NCBI GenBank assembly: GCA_964549505.1
Contig: CAZJVD010000003.1
Location: 124,001-188,000 of the forward strand
Reading direction: 5' to 3'
DNA length: 64,000 bases
Origin: CAZJVD01 sp964549505
GTDB taxonomy: Bacteria; Bdellovibrionota; UBA1018; CAZJVD01
Shown: one piece after another, positions 6,291 to 14,673 of the stretch
Position numbering within the stretch: position 1 is the first letter of the stretch
How the letters are laid out: each line of letters begins with the position of its first letter
Made by a program: the position numbers and the translations under genes
Notes under the pieces: generated by a model
What the model was told of the DNA's origin: nothing
Database searches by the model: none
The model's input: the letters and a program-made list of their open reading frames with translations, nothing else

Positions 6291-8534
6291 ATGCTTCGAT
6301 TCACAAGTTACCGAGCACTGTTTCTACCTGCGATTGCCGGGCTTTTCGCCCTCGACGCAGGGGCCGAGATTCTGATTGGCCCCAGGTCCCTTTCGCAGCT
6401 GGGATTTGTCAACGCTCAGATTGCTGGCATCGTGAAAGGGGCGCGCGTGTTGGTTGCAGACTACCCAGCCCTGCGCGGGTCGCTTCCCGTAAGCCTCGGG
6501 GGGCTGAGCGACGAGCAAATCAACGAGGTCCTCGTCGCCAACTTCGCGCTACAAACAAACTTTCAACGCGATCTGTTGGGTATCCTACACGAGGGCGAAA
6601 GCGAGACACCGCTTGAAATTCCAATGCTTGGATCGGCTTTGATCGTCAATCCTCTTCAGCACGGAAGAGGAGGTGTGGCTGGTATCAGCGACCCGCGCAC
6701 GAAGACGTTCTTCAGAGGCGCCATTGATCTTAAAGGGAATGGACTGTCGGTGGATCGAGAAAAGCGAATAGCGTTGGTGATCGCGATGCTCGACGACTTG
6801 CGTGGAACTATAGGTCGCTCGCACTACAATATCACACAGTTTTCATTGGGGAATCTCACTCTCGAGCACGAGCGCCAGCAAGAAGAACTAAAGACGGTAC
6901 AGAAACGTCTTAAAGCGCTCCCCGCCGATACGCCTCGTGAAACCCGGGCCGCAGTCAACCTCGAGCTGCGATCCGTAACAGAGGATGTTGCGCTCCTGTC
7001 TGTGTACTTCGACGCCAAGAATGCGCTCGCGAAAGCCCCGTTTTCCTGGCTGCGTACATGGATACGACGCCGATCCGTCGCAAAGTTTCTTAAGATCGTC
7101 CGTGGAATGGACTACATGGATGGTGTCATGCCAGCCTCACGAGCGCTCAAAGAATTCATTATGGAAAAGGCAGAGCGGCGGTATCTCGACGATTGGAATC
7201 GCGAACATGGCACCCATTACCGCACCGTCGGCACACTCTTTGTGATTCTACTTCCGATCTACAAGATCCTCCCCGACGGAACACGAGAGCCTCTCGGAAT
7301 TTTAGGGCGCCAAGCGCACTGGAAACCGAGACGAGGCAGCGACATCTATCCCGCGTTTCCAGCCGGTATCGGCGAGGGGGTTCGCGGAAATACTCAGTAT
7401 GATGTCTTCGGCGCACATGTGGACCTCGAACTCCCCGAACTGCGCGATCCTAGAGCAGCCTCGTTTTTGGCTTACAACGGAGACCAACCACCGCCGATTG
7501 ATGCCATGGCCGCCGATGCTGTTCATCGTTTTCGGAATGGTGATACGAGCGCACCGACGGAGTTGCTCACTAAAGTCTTACGACCCTTTGACCTGCCACC
7601 AACATTCCCGCCACGCGAGCGTCGAGACGATATCCGAGATCTCAACAGTAGTTTGCACCACTATCTGGAGGAGGAGTTTACCGCGCAAGCGACGGTGATG
7701 GAGGCAGCTCGTTCCGGGCGTCTTCGAGGTGAAGACCTCTTTCAAACACTCGTCAAGCGCGGCGACCTTGACGACTCCGGCGAGCCAGCCGGGAAACAGC
7801 TGCTTGCCGACGCAGACAAAGCAGGTTTGCTTTACATAGCGGATTACGACCCAGAGACGGTGACCCGTTACCTCATGTTCCGCTGGGAGAAGAAGTTCGA
7901 ACAATGGAACAAGAGGCGACAGAACGACCCAAGCGCCGCATTGGACATGAGGGGCTTGGATGAGGTTCTCCTGAGTCTCCTGATGTTCCATGAATCGTCG
8001 TCAGCCCACCGTTTACTAGAACGCGTTGCCTCGGACGCGCCTGGCGTAACCACTGTGCTGATGAAGGAATTTCTACCGAGAATTATCTCTCTTCTGATGA
8101 CCACTGGCTACAAATCCCAAACTCGGGGCTTATTCGACGGCCTATGGTCCTCGGGTCTGCTGGCCGCGCTGGTGCTGCTCTACCAGCTCGATACCGATCT
8201 CGCGCACGGAAGAGTGCTGTGGACGGACAACGCTTCTCCAAGACTGCGGAACCTCGGCTCGAACCAAGAAACCGGTACGACGCTCGACGACTTGGTCGGC
8301 TTTACCTCGGAATTCAACCTTCCTCCGGAAATATACTTACATGTGCTCGAGATCCTACGAGGGAATCGTGTCAACCCAGAACTGCGGAAATACCTGGACG
8401 CTTTTTCTAAAAAAGGAAATCGTTCCATGACACTTCATCTGTCCGACGGACGGATCGTGCAAGCCGCTTGCGGACGATATTTGGATCCGACGGCACCGAC
8501 ACCAAATCCCGCTTCTAAAACCCAAACTTTTTGA
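6291..8534 (+). CDS. Exported protein of unknown function
   Basis: I do not recognise this 747-residue protein. From the ATG at the listed start it begins with a Sec signal peptide (MLRFTSYRALFLPAIAGLFA, cleavage likely after DAGA), so it is probably periplasmic or secreted; an upstream TTG in frame would bury this signal. Residues ~200-300 contain helical, charged sequence (ERQQEELKTVQKRLKAL, then a basic WLRTWIRRRSVAKF segment). The middle carries acidic/Pro-rich stretches around DQPPPIDAMAADAVHRF. No catalytic motif is evident. It stands alone, divergent from rpsJ, and its last 20 bp overlap the end of the convergent AsmA-like gene. Confidence 0.8.
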   Translation: MLRFTSYRALFLPAIAGLFALDAGAEILIGPRSLSQLGFVNAQIAGIVKGARVLVADYPALRGSLPVSLGGLSDEQINEVLVANFALQTNFQRDLLGILHEGESETPLEIPMLGSALIVNPLQHGRGGVAGISDPRTKTFFRGAIDLKGNGLSVDREKRIALVIAMLDDLRGTIGRSHYNITQFSLGNLTLEHERQQEELKTVQKRLKALPADTPRETRAAVNLELRSVTEDVALLSVYFDAKNALAKAPFSWLRTWIRRRSVAKFLKIVRGMDYMDGVMPASRALKEFIMEKAERRYLDDWNREHGTHYRTVGTLFVILLPIYKILPDGTREPLGILGRQAHWKPRRGSDIYPAFPAGIGEGVRGNTQYDVFGAHVDLELPELRDPRAASFLAYNGDQPPPIDAMAADAVHRFRNGDTSAPTELLTKVLRPFDLPPTFPPRERRDDIRDLNSSLHHYLEEEFTAQATVMEAARSGRLRGEDLFQTLVKRGDLDDSGEPAGKQLLADADKAGLLYIADYDPETVTRYLMFRWEKKFEQWNKRRQNDPSAALDMRGLDEVLLSLLMFHESSSAHRLLERVASDAPGVTTVLMKEFLPRIISLLMTTGYKSQTRGLFDGLWSSGLLAALVLLYQLDTDLAHGRVLWTDNASPRLRNLGSNQETGTTLDDLVGFTSEFNLPPEIYLHVLEILRGNRVNPELRKYLDAFSKKGNRSMTLHLSDGRIVQAACGRYLDPTAPTPNPASKTQTF

Positions 8535-10926
8535 AAATCTTTTTTACTTCCTCAGGAGCTTTCTGCCTGGCTTGCTCGATCATCGGGGCAGCTTGCTTCT
8601 TAAGCTCAGCCTGAGCACGCCCTTTCGCAGCTCCGGTCGTGTTTGAAAGTGCCACTTTTAAAAAATGCTCGGGCACTTCCTCGTAAGAGTACTGTGGGTT
8701 GTCCATTGTTCCCTTGACCGTCACTGGAAAACTCACCGCCGAAGGATTCCCTGAAGCGAGAATATGCTGAACTTCGGTCCCAGCCACATCGACACCGAGG
8801 TCCTTGGCTCCCGTTAGGTTGTAACGGTCAATGACTTTCCAGCGCGCCTCCAAACCACGATCGATGAGTCCCACGCGGGTCTGTCCTTCGAGATCGACAC
8901 CCTTGTTGGGATAAGCCTTGGCTAAGAAGTTCGGCATTTCGAACTTTCCACCGGCGATCGAAAACGATGCCGACACGACTTCGTACTTGGACTCACCGTT
9001 GGGCAGACCCTTGAGTTTCTTACCCTTCAGCTTGGGATACTTATCGCCCAGTTTTGCGATCGAACCATTGAGGGCTTCGGTTGTCATTTTTCCGATATCA
9101 ATCGACGTGAAAACAGCGTCCGCGACCTTGAACTGACCTTTCATGTCGAGGTGCTTTTTCAGCGGCTCGGGGTTGAAACTCGCGCCCTGGCCTTTCATCG
9201 AGAAATCGAGCTTTCCGATCACAGTGTTTTTGAGAAGCGCGAGCTGCGACGTCACGGCCTGCTTGAGGTCGAGACCTTTGATCTCGGTCGCGAGCTGATA
9301 CGTCGGCATCTTTGGAGCCAGATCAGCTGACATTTTTGCTGAAATAGTTCCAGCAAAAACACCGAGACGAAAATCTTCGACGGCAGCTTTCAGATTCTTG
9401 AAAGTCATTCGACTTTGAAGCTGCGAGATCACGATGTCGTAAGCTTTGATCCTTTTCATCCGAATATCAAACGCCGCCGCGGCACCTTGAGCGGCGGGGT
9501 TCGTCCGTACGGGGGCCAACATGGCGTCGAAATCTTCAGCAGGCGTGGCGCTTCCTCCACCTGCTACAGATCCACCCGAGCCCGCCTGTTTGCCGTCGGA
9601 TTTGGCGCCTGGCTCTGGTTTTGGAAAATGGATCAGCTGATCGAGATCGAGCGATTCGCTCGTCAGACTTGCCGTGACGGTCGGCTTCGCAAAATCGACA
9701 AGCTTGAGGTCAAACTTAAGATCGTTTCCTGGAGCCGTCATCTGTACTTGGAGCGGGTCGATACGGTTTGTAAGGACCTTCAAACGCGCCTGAATCGTCG
9801 GCTTATGCTTGAGCTGCGGCGACGACGCCGTCAGATTTTTCACCAGAACTTCAGCATCATATTTTAACGCGTCGGAGGGACCTTCGGCCATCGCCTTGAT
9901 GCTCATGAGTCCGGTGAGATCGCCACCTTTTAATACAGGAAGAAGCTCAGCCCACTTTGAGAGATCGACATCATTAGAAGCCATGTCGACCTTCACACTC
10001 GGCACGCCTTGCGCCGGAGTATTCGCGATACCGTGAATCGAAAGATCAAGATTGTGAAAAACCAGATTGGCTCTCTGAATCGTCACACTCGTCTTGGTGA
10101 CTTTGAGTTCTGCATCCAAATGCGCCGGGATGGACGCGCTCTTATGAAACGTGCCCGGCACTTCGATCTGAAGTTTGTCGAAATCAAAGTTCAGCTTCGC
10201 AAGTGCTGACTGAAACTCCGCACCCGAAAAGTCCGGAGTGAGTTTGCCCTTAATCTTGAAAGGACCCTGCAGATTGAAGACAGCTGCCATCTTTGTATTT
10301 AGGTCAGCCCAAATTTCAAGCTCGGTGGGCCGTGAAAGAGAAATGTCTTTAAGAATCACGTTGAGATCGTTGACCTTGGACTCGAGTCCGCTTGTTTGAT
10401 CGGTGTACGAAAGTGCCGCATTTCGAATCTCAGCACCGAATCGAGCGGCGAGCGCCATCTTTGGCAACTGCACACTCCCCGATGAGACAGCAGATGACGC
10501 CGTCGGAGCCGTGGCGGTTCCACCCTGCGCAGTCGTCGGTTCAGCCGAAGCTTTCACGAGCGACATCAGATTGAGTTTTCCAGCTTTGTCCTTAACAACT
10601 CTGAGATCCGGTCGGTCCATTTTAAACGTCAGTAAAGGCGATCCACTGAGAAGCGACGTGAACGGGACGTGAAAAAATGCTTCCCGCACTGAGATCACTT
10701 TGTTCTGGCTGCGATCGGTGAGTGTAACACCGTCGATCTTGATGAGGATCTGACCCCAAAGCGAAAGCTTGAGTTTTCCCATCTCAAGCGTGCCGTTGAT
10801 CTGCTTATTGGCCGCATCGACAATCTGTGGGCGATACTTATCGACATCCACAACGAGCGGAATGATAACAACCGCTGCGAGCAAAAGCGTGACGAGTACG
10901 GCAAAGGCGGTGATGAGTTTTTTCAT
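8515..10926 (-). CDS. AsmA family protein (inner-membrane anchored periplasmic)
   Basis: This 803-residue protein starts MKKLITAFAVLVTLLLAAVVIIPLVVDVDKYRP. That is a single N-terminal membrane helix followed by the D-x-D-x-Y-R-P motif of the AsmA N-terminal domain and the TLEMGKLKLSLWGQILIKIDGVTL repeat. The long middle is beta-rich, and an Ala/Gly/Ser-rich linker lies around residues 455-480. The C-terminal part (IGKLDFSMKGQGASFNPEPLKKHLDMKG and later) matches AsmA-type repeats. Family members are bridge-like proteins linked to phospholipid transport or outer-membrane biogenesis. It follows gatB by 11 bp, so it may share that transcript. Confidence 0.85.
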   Translation of the reverse strand: MKKLITAFAVLVTLLLAAVVIIPLVVDVDKYRPQIVDAANKQINGTLEMGKLKLSLWGQILIKIDGVTLTDRSQNKVISVREAFFHVPFTSLLSGSPLLTFKMDRPDLRVVKDKAGKLNLMSLVKASAEPTTAQGGTATAPTASSAVSSGSVQLPKMALAARFGAEIRNAALSYTDQTSGLESKVNDLNVILKDISLSRPTELEIWADLNTKMAAVFNLQGPFKIKGKLTPDFSGAEFQSALAKLNFDFDKLQIEVPGTFHKSASIPAHLDAELKVTKTSVTIQRANLVFHNLDLSIHGIANTPAQGVPSVKVDMASNDVDLSKWAELLPVLKGGDLTGLMSIKAMAEGPSDALKYDAEVLVKNLTASSPQLKHKPTIQARLKVLTNRIDPLQVQMTAPGNDLKFDLKLVDFAKPTVTASLTSESLDLDQLIHFPKPEPGAKSDGKQAGSGGSVAGGGSATPAEDFDAMLAPVRTNPAAQGAAAAFDIRMKRIKAYDIVISQLQSRMTFKNLKAAVEDFRLGVFAGTISAKMSADLAPKMPTYQLATEIKGLDLKQAVTSQLALLKNTVIGKLDFSMKGQGASFNPEPLKKHLDMKGQFKVADAVFTSIDIGKMTTEALNGSIAKLGDKYPKLKGKKLKGLPNGESKYEVVSASFSIAGGKFEMPNFLAKAYPNKGVDLEGQTRVGLIDRGLEARWKVIDRYNLTGAKDLGVDVAGTEVQHILASGNPSAVSFPVTVKGTMDNPQYSYEEVPEHFLKVALSNTTGAAKGRAQAELKKQAAPMIEQARQKAPEEVKKIFKKFGF

Positions 10927-10937
10927 ACGAGTTCCTT

Positions 10938-12422
10938 CTATTCACTGCGCAGCTTCTTTTCGAGAATGTCTCGAATGAGCTGAGGATTAGCTTTTCCCTG
11001 CGACTGCTTCATAGCCTGACCCACAAAGAAGCCCAAGAGTTTTTCTTTTCCAGCCTTGTATTCGGCTGATTGTTCCGGAAAATCTGCAATCAACTTTGTC
11101 ACGATCGTCTCAAGAGCGCCGGTGTCATTGACTTGCTTCAACCCCAATTCAGCGATGAGCGCTTCGGCTTCGCCACCCTCACTCCATAGACGTTCGACAA
11201 TTGTTTTCGCGCCTGTACTCGAAACATCACCAGCGACTTGCATGCGAACCACCGCCGCGAGCTCCTTTGGAGCAAGATGGGAACTGGTAACGGACTTGCC
11301 CGTCTCGTTGGTCAGCCGAAGTACTTCCGAGTTGATCATGTTTGTTGCGCCCTTGATGAACTCGGCTGACACGGGTTTTGGACCAAACGAAAGCACCGTT
11401 TCGAAATACTGCGGATGCCCTGCTACCGACGTCAGGAGTCCCGCATCGTAGGCCGACATCGCATGGGTCTCGATAAATCGCTTTTTCTTAGCCTGCGGTA
11501 ACTCCGGAAGCAGTGACTTCACTTCTGCGATGAAACGATCCTCGATCACGAGAGGAACAAGATCCGGCTCGGGAAAGTACCGATAGTCATGCGCTTCTTC
11601 TTTAGAACGCATCGCGATCGTCTTGTTCTTTGCGCTGTCATAGGTGCGTGTCTCTTGAACGATCTTGCCGCCGTTTTCGATCACTTCGATCTGTCGGGCG
11701 ATTTCAAACTCGATTGCTTTCTCGACAAAGCGGAACGAATTGACGTTCTTGATCTCGGTCCGTGTCCCAAGCTTTTCCGTTCCCTTGGGGCGTACGCTGA
11801 CGTTCGCATCGCAGCGGAAGTTTCCCTCTTGGAGGTTTCCGTCGCAAATCCCAATCGCGGTTACAATGGCATACAGGTTCCGAAGATACGCACCTGCCTC
11901 GGTGGCGTTTGCAATATCCGGTCGACTGACAATCTCAAGCAGCGGAACGCCAGCGCGATTGAGGTTCACGACTGAAAAGCTCGCCATATGGACGTTCTTG
12001 CCGGCATCTTCTTCGAGATGCGCTCGCTGGATACCGATCGTTTTACTTTGACCCGAAGCCGTTTCGATTTCGAGTTCACCCGATTCGCAAATGGGTTGGT
12101 CGTACTGGCTGATCTGATAACCTTTTGGAAGATCGGGGTAGAAGTAATTCTTCCGCGAAAACACACTTCGGTTTCGAACCTGACACTTGAGTGCGATCCC
12201 AGCGCGAATCGCATACTCGACGGCCCGCTTGTTGATCGCGGGCAGGGTACCAGGATGCCCTGAACAAACGGGACATGTGTTCGCATTGATCATTTCGCTC
12301 GAAACACTCTGACCGAGATCCGTGTTCACACGTGCTTTGCACGCGCAGAACATTTTACTCTCAGTCGCAAGTTGCACATGGACCTCAAGACCGATAACGG
12401 GTTCCCAGTTACTTGCTGCCAT
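10938..12422 (-). CDS. gatB: Asp-tRNA(Asn)/Glu-tRNA(Gln) amidotransferase subunit B
   Basis: GatB activates the mischarged Glu-tRNA(Gln) or Asp-tRNA(Asn) for amidation using ammonia supplied by GatA. The start of the family core is clear: WEPVIGLEVHVQLATESKMFC, then CPVCSGHPGTLPAINKRAVEYAIRAG, with the zinc-site cysteines and KNYFYPDLPKGYQISQYD. The C-terminal YqeY/tail domain ends QLIRDILEKKL. I place the start at MAASNWEP (494 residues, normal length). A reading 68 residues longer runs antiparallel through gatA and lacks GatB similarity. It overlaps gatA by 14 bp. Confidence 0.97.
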   Translation of the reverse strand: MAASNWEPVIGLEVHVQLATESKMFCACKARVNTDLGQSVSSEMINANTCPVCSGHPGTLPAINKRAVEYAIRAGIALKCQVRNRSVFSRKNYFYPDLPKGYQISQYDQPICESGELEIETASGQSKTIGIQRAHLEEDAGKNVHMASFSVVNLNRAGVPLLEIVSRPDIANATEAGAYLRNLYAIVTAIGICDGNLQEGNFRCDANVSVRPKGTEKLGTRTEIKNVNSFRFVEKAIEFEIARQIEVIENGGKIVQETRTYDSAKNKTIAMRSKEEAHDYRYFPEPDLVPLVIEDRFIAEVKSLLPELPQAKKKRFIETHAMSAYDAGLLTSVAGHPQYFETVLSFGPKPVSAEFIKGATNMINSEVLRLTNETGKSVTSSHLAPKELAAVVRMQVAGDVSSTGAKTIVERLWSEGGEAEALIAELGLKQVNDTGALETIVTKLIADFPEQSAEYKAGKEKLLGFFVGQAMKQSQGKANPQLIRDILEKKLRSE

Positions 12423-13887
12423 GGGTAACTCCCGATGTCTCGAAGGCGTGGGCCAGCTGGATGATACGATCTTCGCTGAAATGCGGTCCAATGATCTGTA
12501 AGCCAACCGAAAGCCCTTCGCGGTCGTCACCACACGGAAGACTGATCGCCGGAAGTCCCGCAAGACTGGTCGGCGCTGTGAAGATATCGACCAGATACAT
12601 CTTGAGAGGGTCCGCACTGCGCTCACCTTGTTTGAAGGCCGTCATCGGAGCAACGGGCGACACGATGGCGTCTACTTTTTCAAATGCGTCGATGAAATCT
12701 TTTCGGATCAACGCACGCACCTGACAAGCTTTGCGATAATAAGCGTCGTAGTAACCACTCGAGAGTGCAAAGGTCCCTAGAACAATCCGACGTTTGACCT
12801 CGGGACCAAACTGCGATCGGACATCCTGGTAGAATTTTACAAGATCCTGCGCGTCGCCGATCTCTTTTGGCCGAGGACCAAAACGAATCCCATCATAGCG
12901 CGCGAGGTTGCTACTCGCCTCTGAAACAGCGACGAGATAGTATGTCGCGATCGCGTACTTCGTATGCGGCAGCGAAACTTCTTTGATCGTCGCGCCTTGA
13001 GAACGCATCCATTCGATCGAGTTCTTTACAGCCTTCTCAACATCGGGGTCGAGACCACCAACAAAATATTCTTTCGGAACTCCGATGCGCAGCTGCTTCC
13101 AGTTCGGCGGCGTTCGCGTCGCCTGGACCCAATGCCCTGTTTCGACGGGTGCCGACGTCGAGTCCATGGGATCCGATCCCGCCATGACCTCAAGCAATCG
13201 CGCAGCATCTTCGACCGAGTTAGCAAAGGGTCCGATCTGATCTAGCGAGGACGCGAAGGCGACAAGACCGTAACGACTCACGCGTCCATACGTCGGTTTG
13301 AATCCCACCACACCACAGAAACTTGCTGGCAAACGAATCGAACCGCCCGTGTCCGTTCCGAGCGAAGCAAGACAAAGCCCCGCGCGCTGAGCGGCCGCTG
13401 AACCACCACTCGATCCACCGGGCACTCTTCCGGGATGCGTGGGGTGTCCCACCGGACCAAATGCGGAGTTCTCATTCGAGGCTCCCATCGCAAACTCGTC
13501 CATGTTCGTTTTTCCCAGAACGATGGCGCCCGCTTGTTCGAGACGTGCGACAGCCGTTGCGGTGAAGGGAGCGACGTAGTTTTCCAAAATCTTGGAAGCG
13601 CACGTCGTGCGCACACCGTCGATGTTCAAAACGTCTTTAACAGCGATCGGCACACCGAAAAGAGGCCGTTCTTTGCGAACAACTTTTCCATCTTGCGAAA
13701 GAATCCGGTTGAAACGTGAGGCCTGCTCCCGTGCGCGTTGATCGCAGAGTGTGAGGTAAGCGTTGAGCGTGCTCTTGGCAGAAAGCGAGAGATAGGATTG
13801 AACGACTTCGCTCGGATTCAACTTTTTTGAGTCATAAGCATCATGAAGTTCGCGGATCGTTCGAGGCAGTGTTTCTATAGCACTCAT
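12409..13887 (-). CDS. gatA: Asp-tRNA(Asn)/Glu-tRNA(Gln) amidotransferase subunit A
   Basis: This 492-residue amidase-signature enzyme hydrolyses glutamine and channels ammonia to GatB. The catalytic Ser-cisSer-Lys framework is visible: GVPIAVKDVLN carries the Lys near residue 83, and GRVPGGSSGGSAAAQRAGLC followed by SLGTDTGGSIRLPASFCGVVGFKPTYGRVS carries the serines. Length is typical. It overlaps gatC by 4 bp and gatB by 14 bp in the order C-A-B, which indicates coupled synthesis of the complex. Presence of GatCAB implies that glutaminyl- and/or asparaginyl-tRNA is made by the indirect route. Confidence 0.97.
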   Translation of the reverse strand: MSAIETLPRTIRELHDAYDSKKLNPSEVVQSYLSLSAKSTLNAYLTLCDQRAREQASRFNRILSQDGKVVRKERPLFGVPIAVKDVLNIDGVRTTCASKILENYVAPFTATAVARLEQAGAIVLGKTNMDEFAMGASNENSAFGPVGHPTHPGRVPGGSSGGSAAAQRAGLCLASLGTDTGGSIRLPASFCGVVGFKPTYGRVSRYGLVAFASSLDQIGPFANSVEDAARLLEVMAGSDPMDSTSAPVETGHWVQATRTPPNWKQLRIGVPKEYFVGGLDPDVEKAVKNSIEWMRSQGATIKEVSLPHTKYAIATYYLVAVSEASSNLARYDGIRFGPRPKEIGDAQDLVKFYQDVRSQFGPEVKRRIVLGTFALSSGYYDAYYRKACQVRALIRKDFIDAFEKVDAIVSPVAPMTAFKQGERSADPLKMYLVDIFTAPTSLAGLPAISLPCGDDREGLSVGLQIIGPHFSEDRIIQLAHAFETSGVTHGSK

Positions 13888-14195
13888 AAAACGGGTGGAA
13901 CCTTGTAGCCGTCGTACAATACTTCAGACGCCGACGACGTGATCTTGAGCTGTCCTTCTTTGGGTGCTTCTTCGAAAGGTTTGACCACATCCTCGCGCAG
14001 GGCCGAAGCCAGGTCGACTGGACTCCAAACAGGCTCGACTCCCGAGACATCGACCTTATCGAGTTCTCGAAAGTATTCCATGATCGACTGTAACTGCGTG
14101 GTGAAGCGCGCGACTTCGTCCGGCGTCAGCGAAACGCGACCCAGAGCAGCGATTTTACGCGTGAGAGCTTCATCGACTTCGACTTTAGTGTTCAT
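13884..14195 (-). CDS. gatC: Asp-tRNA(Asn)/Glu-tRNA(Gln) amidotransferase subunit C
   Basis: This 103-residue protein matches GatC: VDEALTRKIAALGRVSLTPDEVARFTTQLQSIMEYFRELDKVDVSGVEP followed by the LREDVVKPF motif. GatC wraps around the GatA-GatB interface and stabilises the heterotrimer. Its stop overlaps the gatA start (ATGA). It lies 28 bp behind the preceding small membrane-protein gene, so the whole glmU-to-AsmA run may be one transcript. Confidence 0.95.
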   Translation of the reverse strand: MNTKVEVDEALTRKIAALGRVSLTPDEVARFTTQLQSIMEYFRELDKVDVSGVEPVWSPVDLASALREDVVKPFEEAPKEGQLKITSSASEVLYDGYKVPPVL

Positions 14196-14223
14196 TCAAT
14201 TCTCGTAAGAAGTGAGCAGAAGT

Positions 14224-14673
14224 TTACAACTTCCCGACTCGAAAGACGACCGAAAAGACCACCATATAAAGCACGACCTGGACGCTTAAAGTAGCGAAGG
14301 GCGCCATCACGAAACGCGCGGCCGAGGAAGGGTCCGTACTCATCCAAATCGAGCGATGGGACCAGAAAACGAGTGCGATATCAAAAAGAAAACTGACGAT
14401 CACCGCGATCGCGTGGGCTCGCTGGTGGGGCTTTTCATGTCCAATATTCGGTACAAATGGCAGGACATAAGTCCAGAGCGTGAGCGCGATGAATGGAATC
14501 GACGTGGTCGTCATCAGATTGATCCATGCGTAAAAAGTAATGCGCTCAAACGTCGGTTCAAGCGAGCCGCCCATCCATGTGATGTCGATCAAATGGGCCG
14601 ATATGGGCGCCATCGCGAGTCCCACAAGGATCATAAAAATACGGAAAACGTGCGAGTTCACGAGCGCTGTCAT
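14224..14673 (-). CDS. Small four-helix membrane protein, unknown
   Basis: I do not recognise this 149-residue protein. It shows about four hydrophobic segments (around residues 10-30, 45-72, 86-106 and 121-145) separated by short polar loops, one containing NIGHEKPHQRAHA. It therefore sits in the cytoplasmic membrane. No catalytic or cofactor motif is visible. Its start overlaps the stop of the helicase gene by 4 bp, and gatC follows after 28 bp, so it is embedded in a housekeeping operon. A transporter subunit or an integrity factor are both possible; function is unassigned. Confidence 0.75.
   Translation of the reverse strand: MTALVNSHVFRIFMILVGLAMAPISAHLIDITWMGGSLEPTFERITFYAWINLMTTTSIPFIALTLWTYVLPFVPNIGHEKPHQRAHAIAVIVSFLFDIALVFWSHRSIWMSTDPSSAARFVMAPFATLSVQVVLYMVVFSVVFRVGKL

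Noticed and set aside
12423..12626. A longer gatB start adding 68 residues
   Set aside because: The extra part lies inside gatA in another frame and has no GatB similarity; MAASNWEP matches the normal N-terminus.
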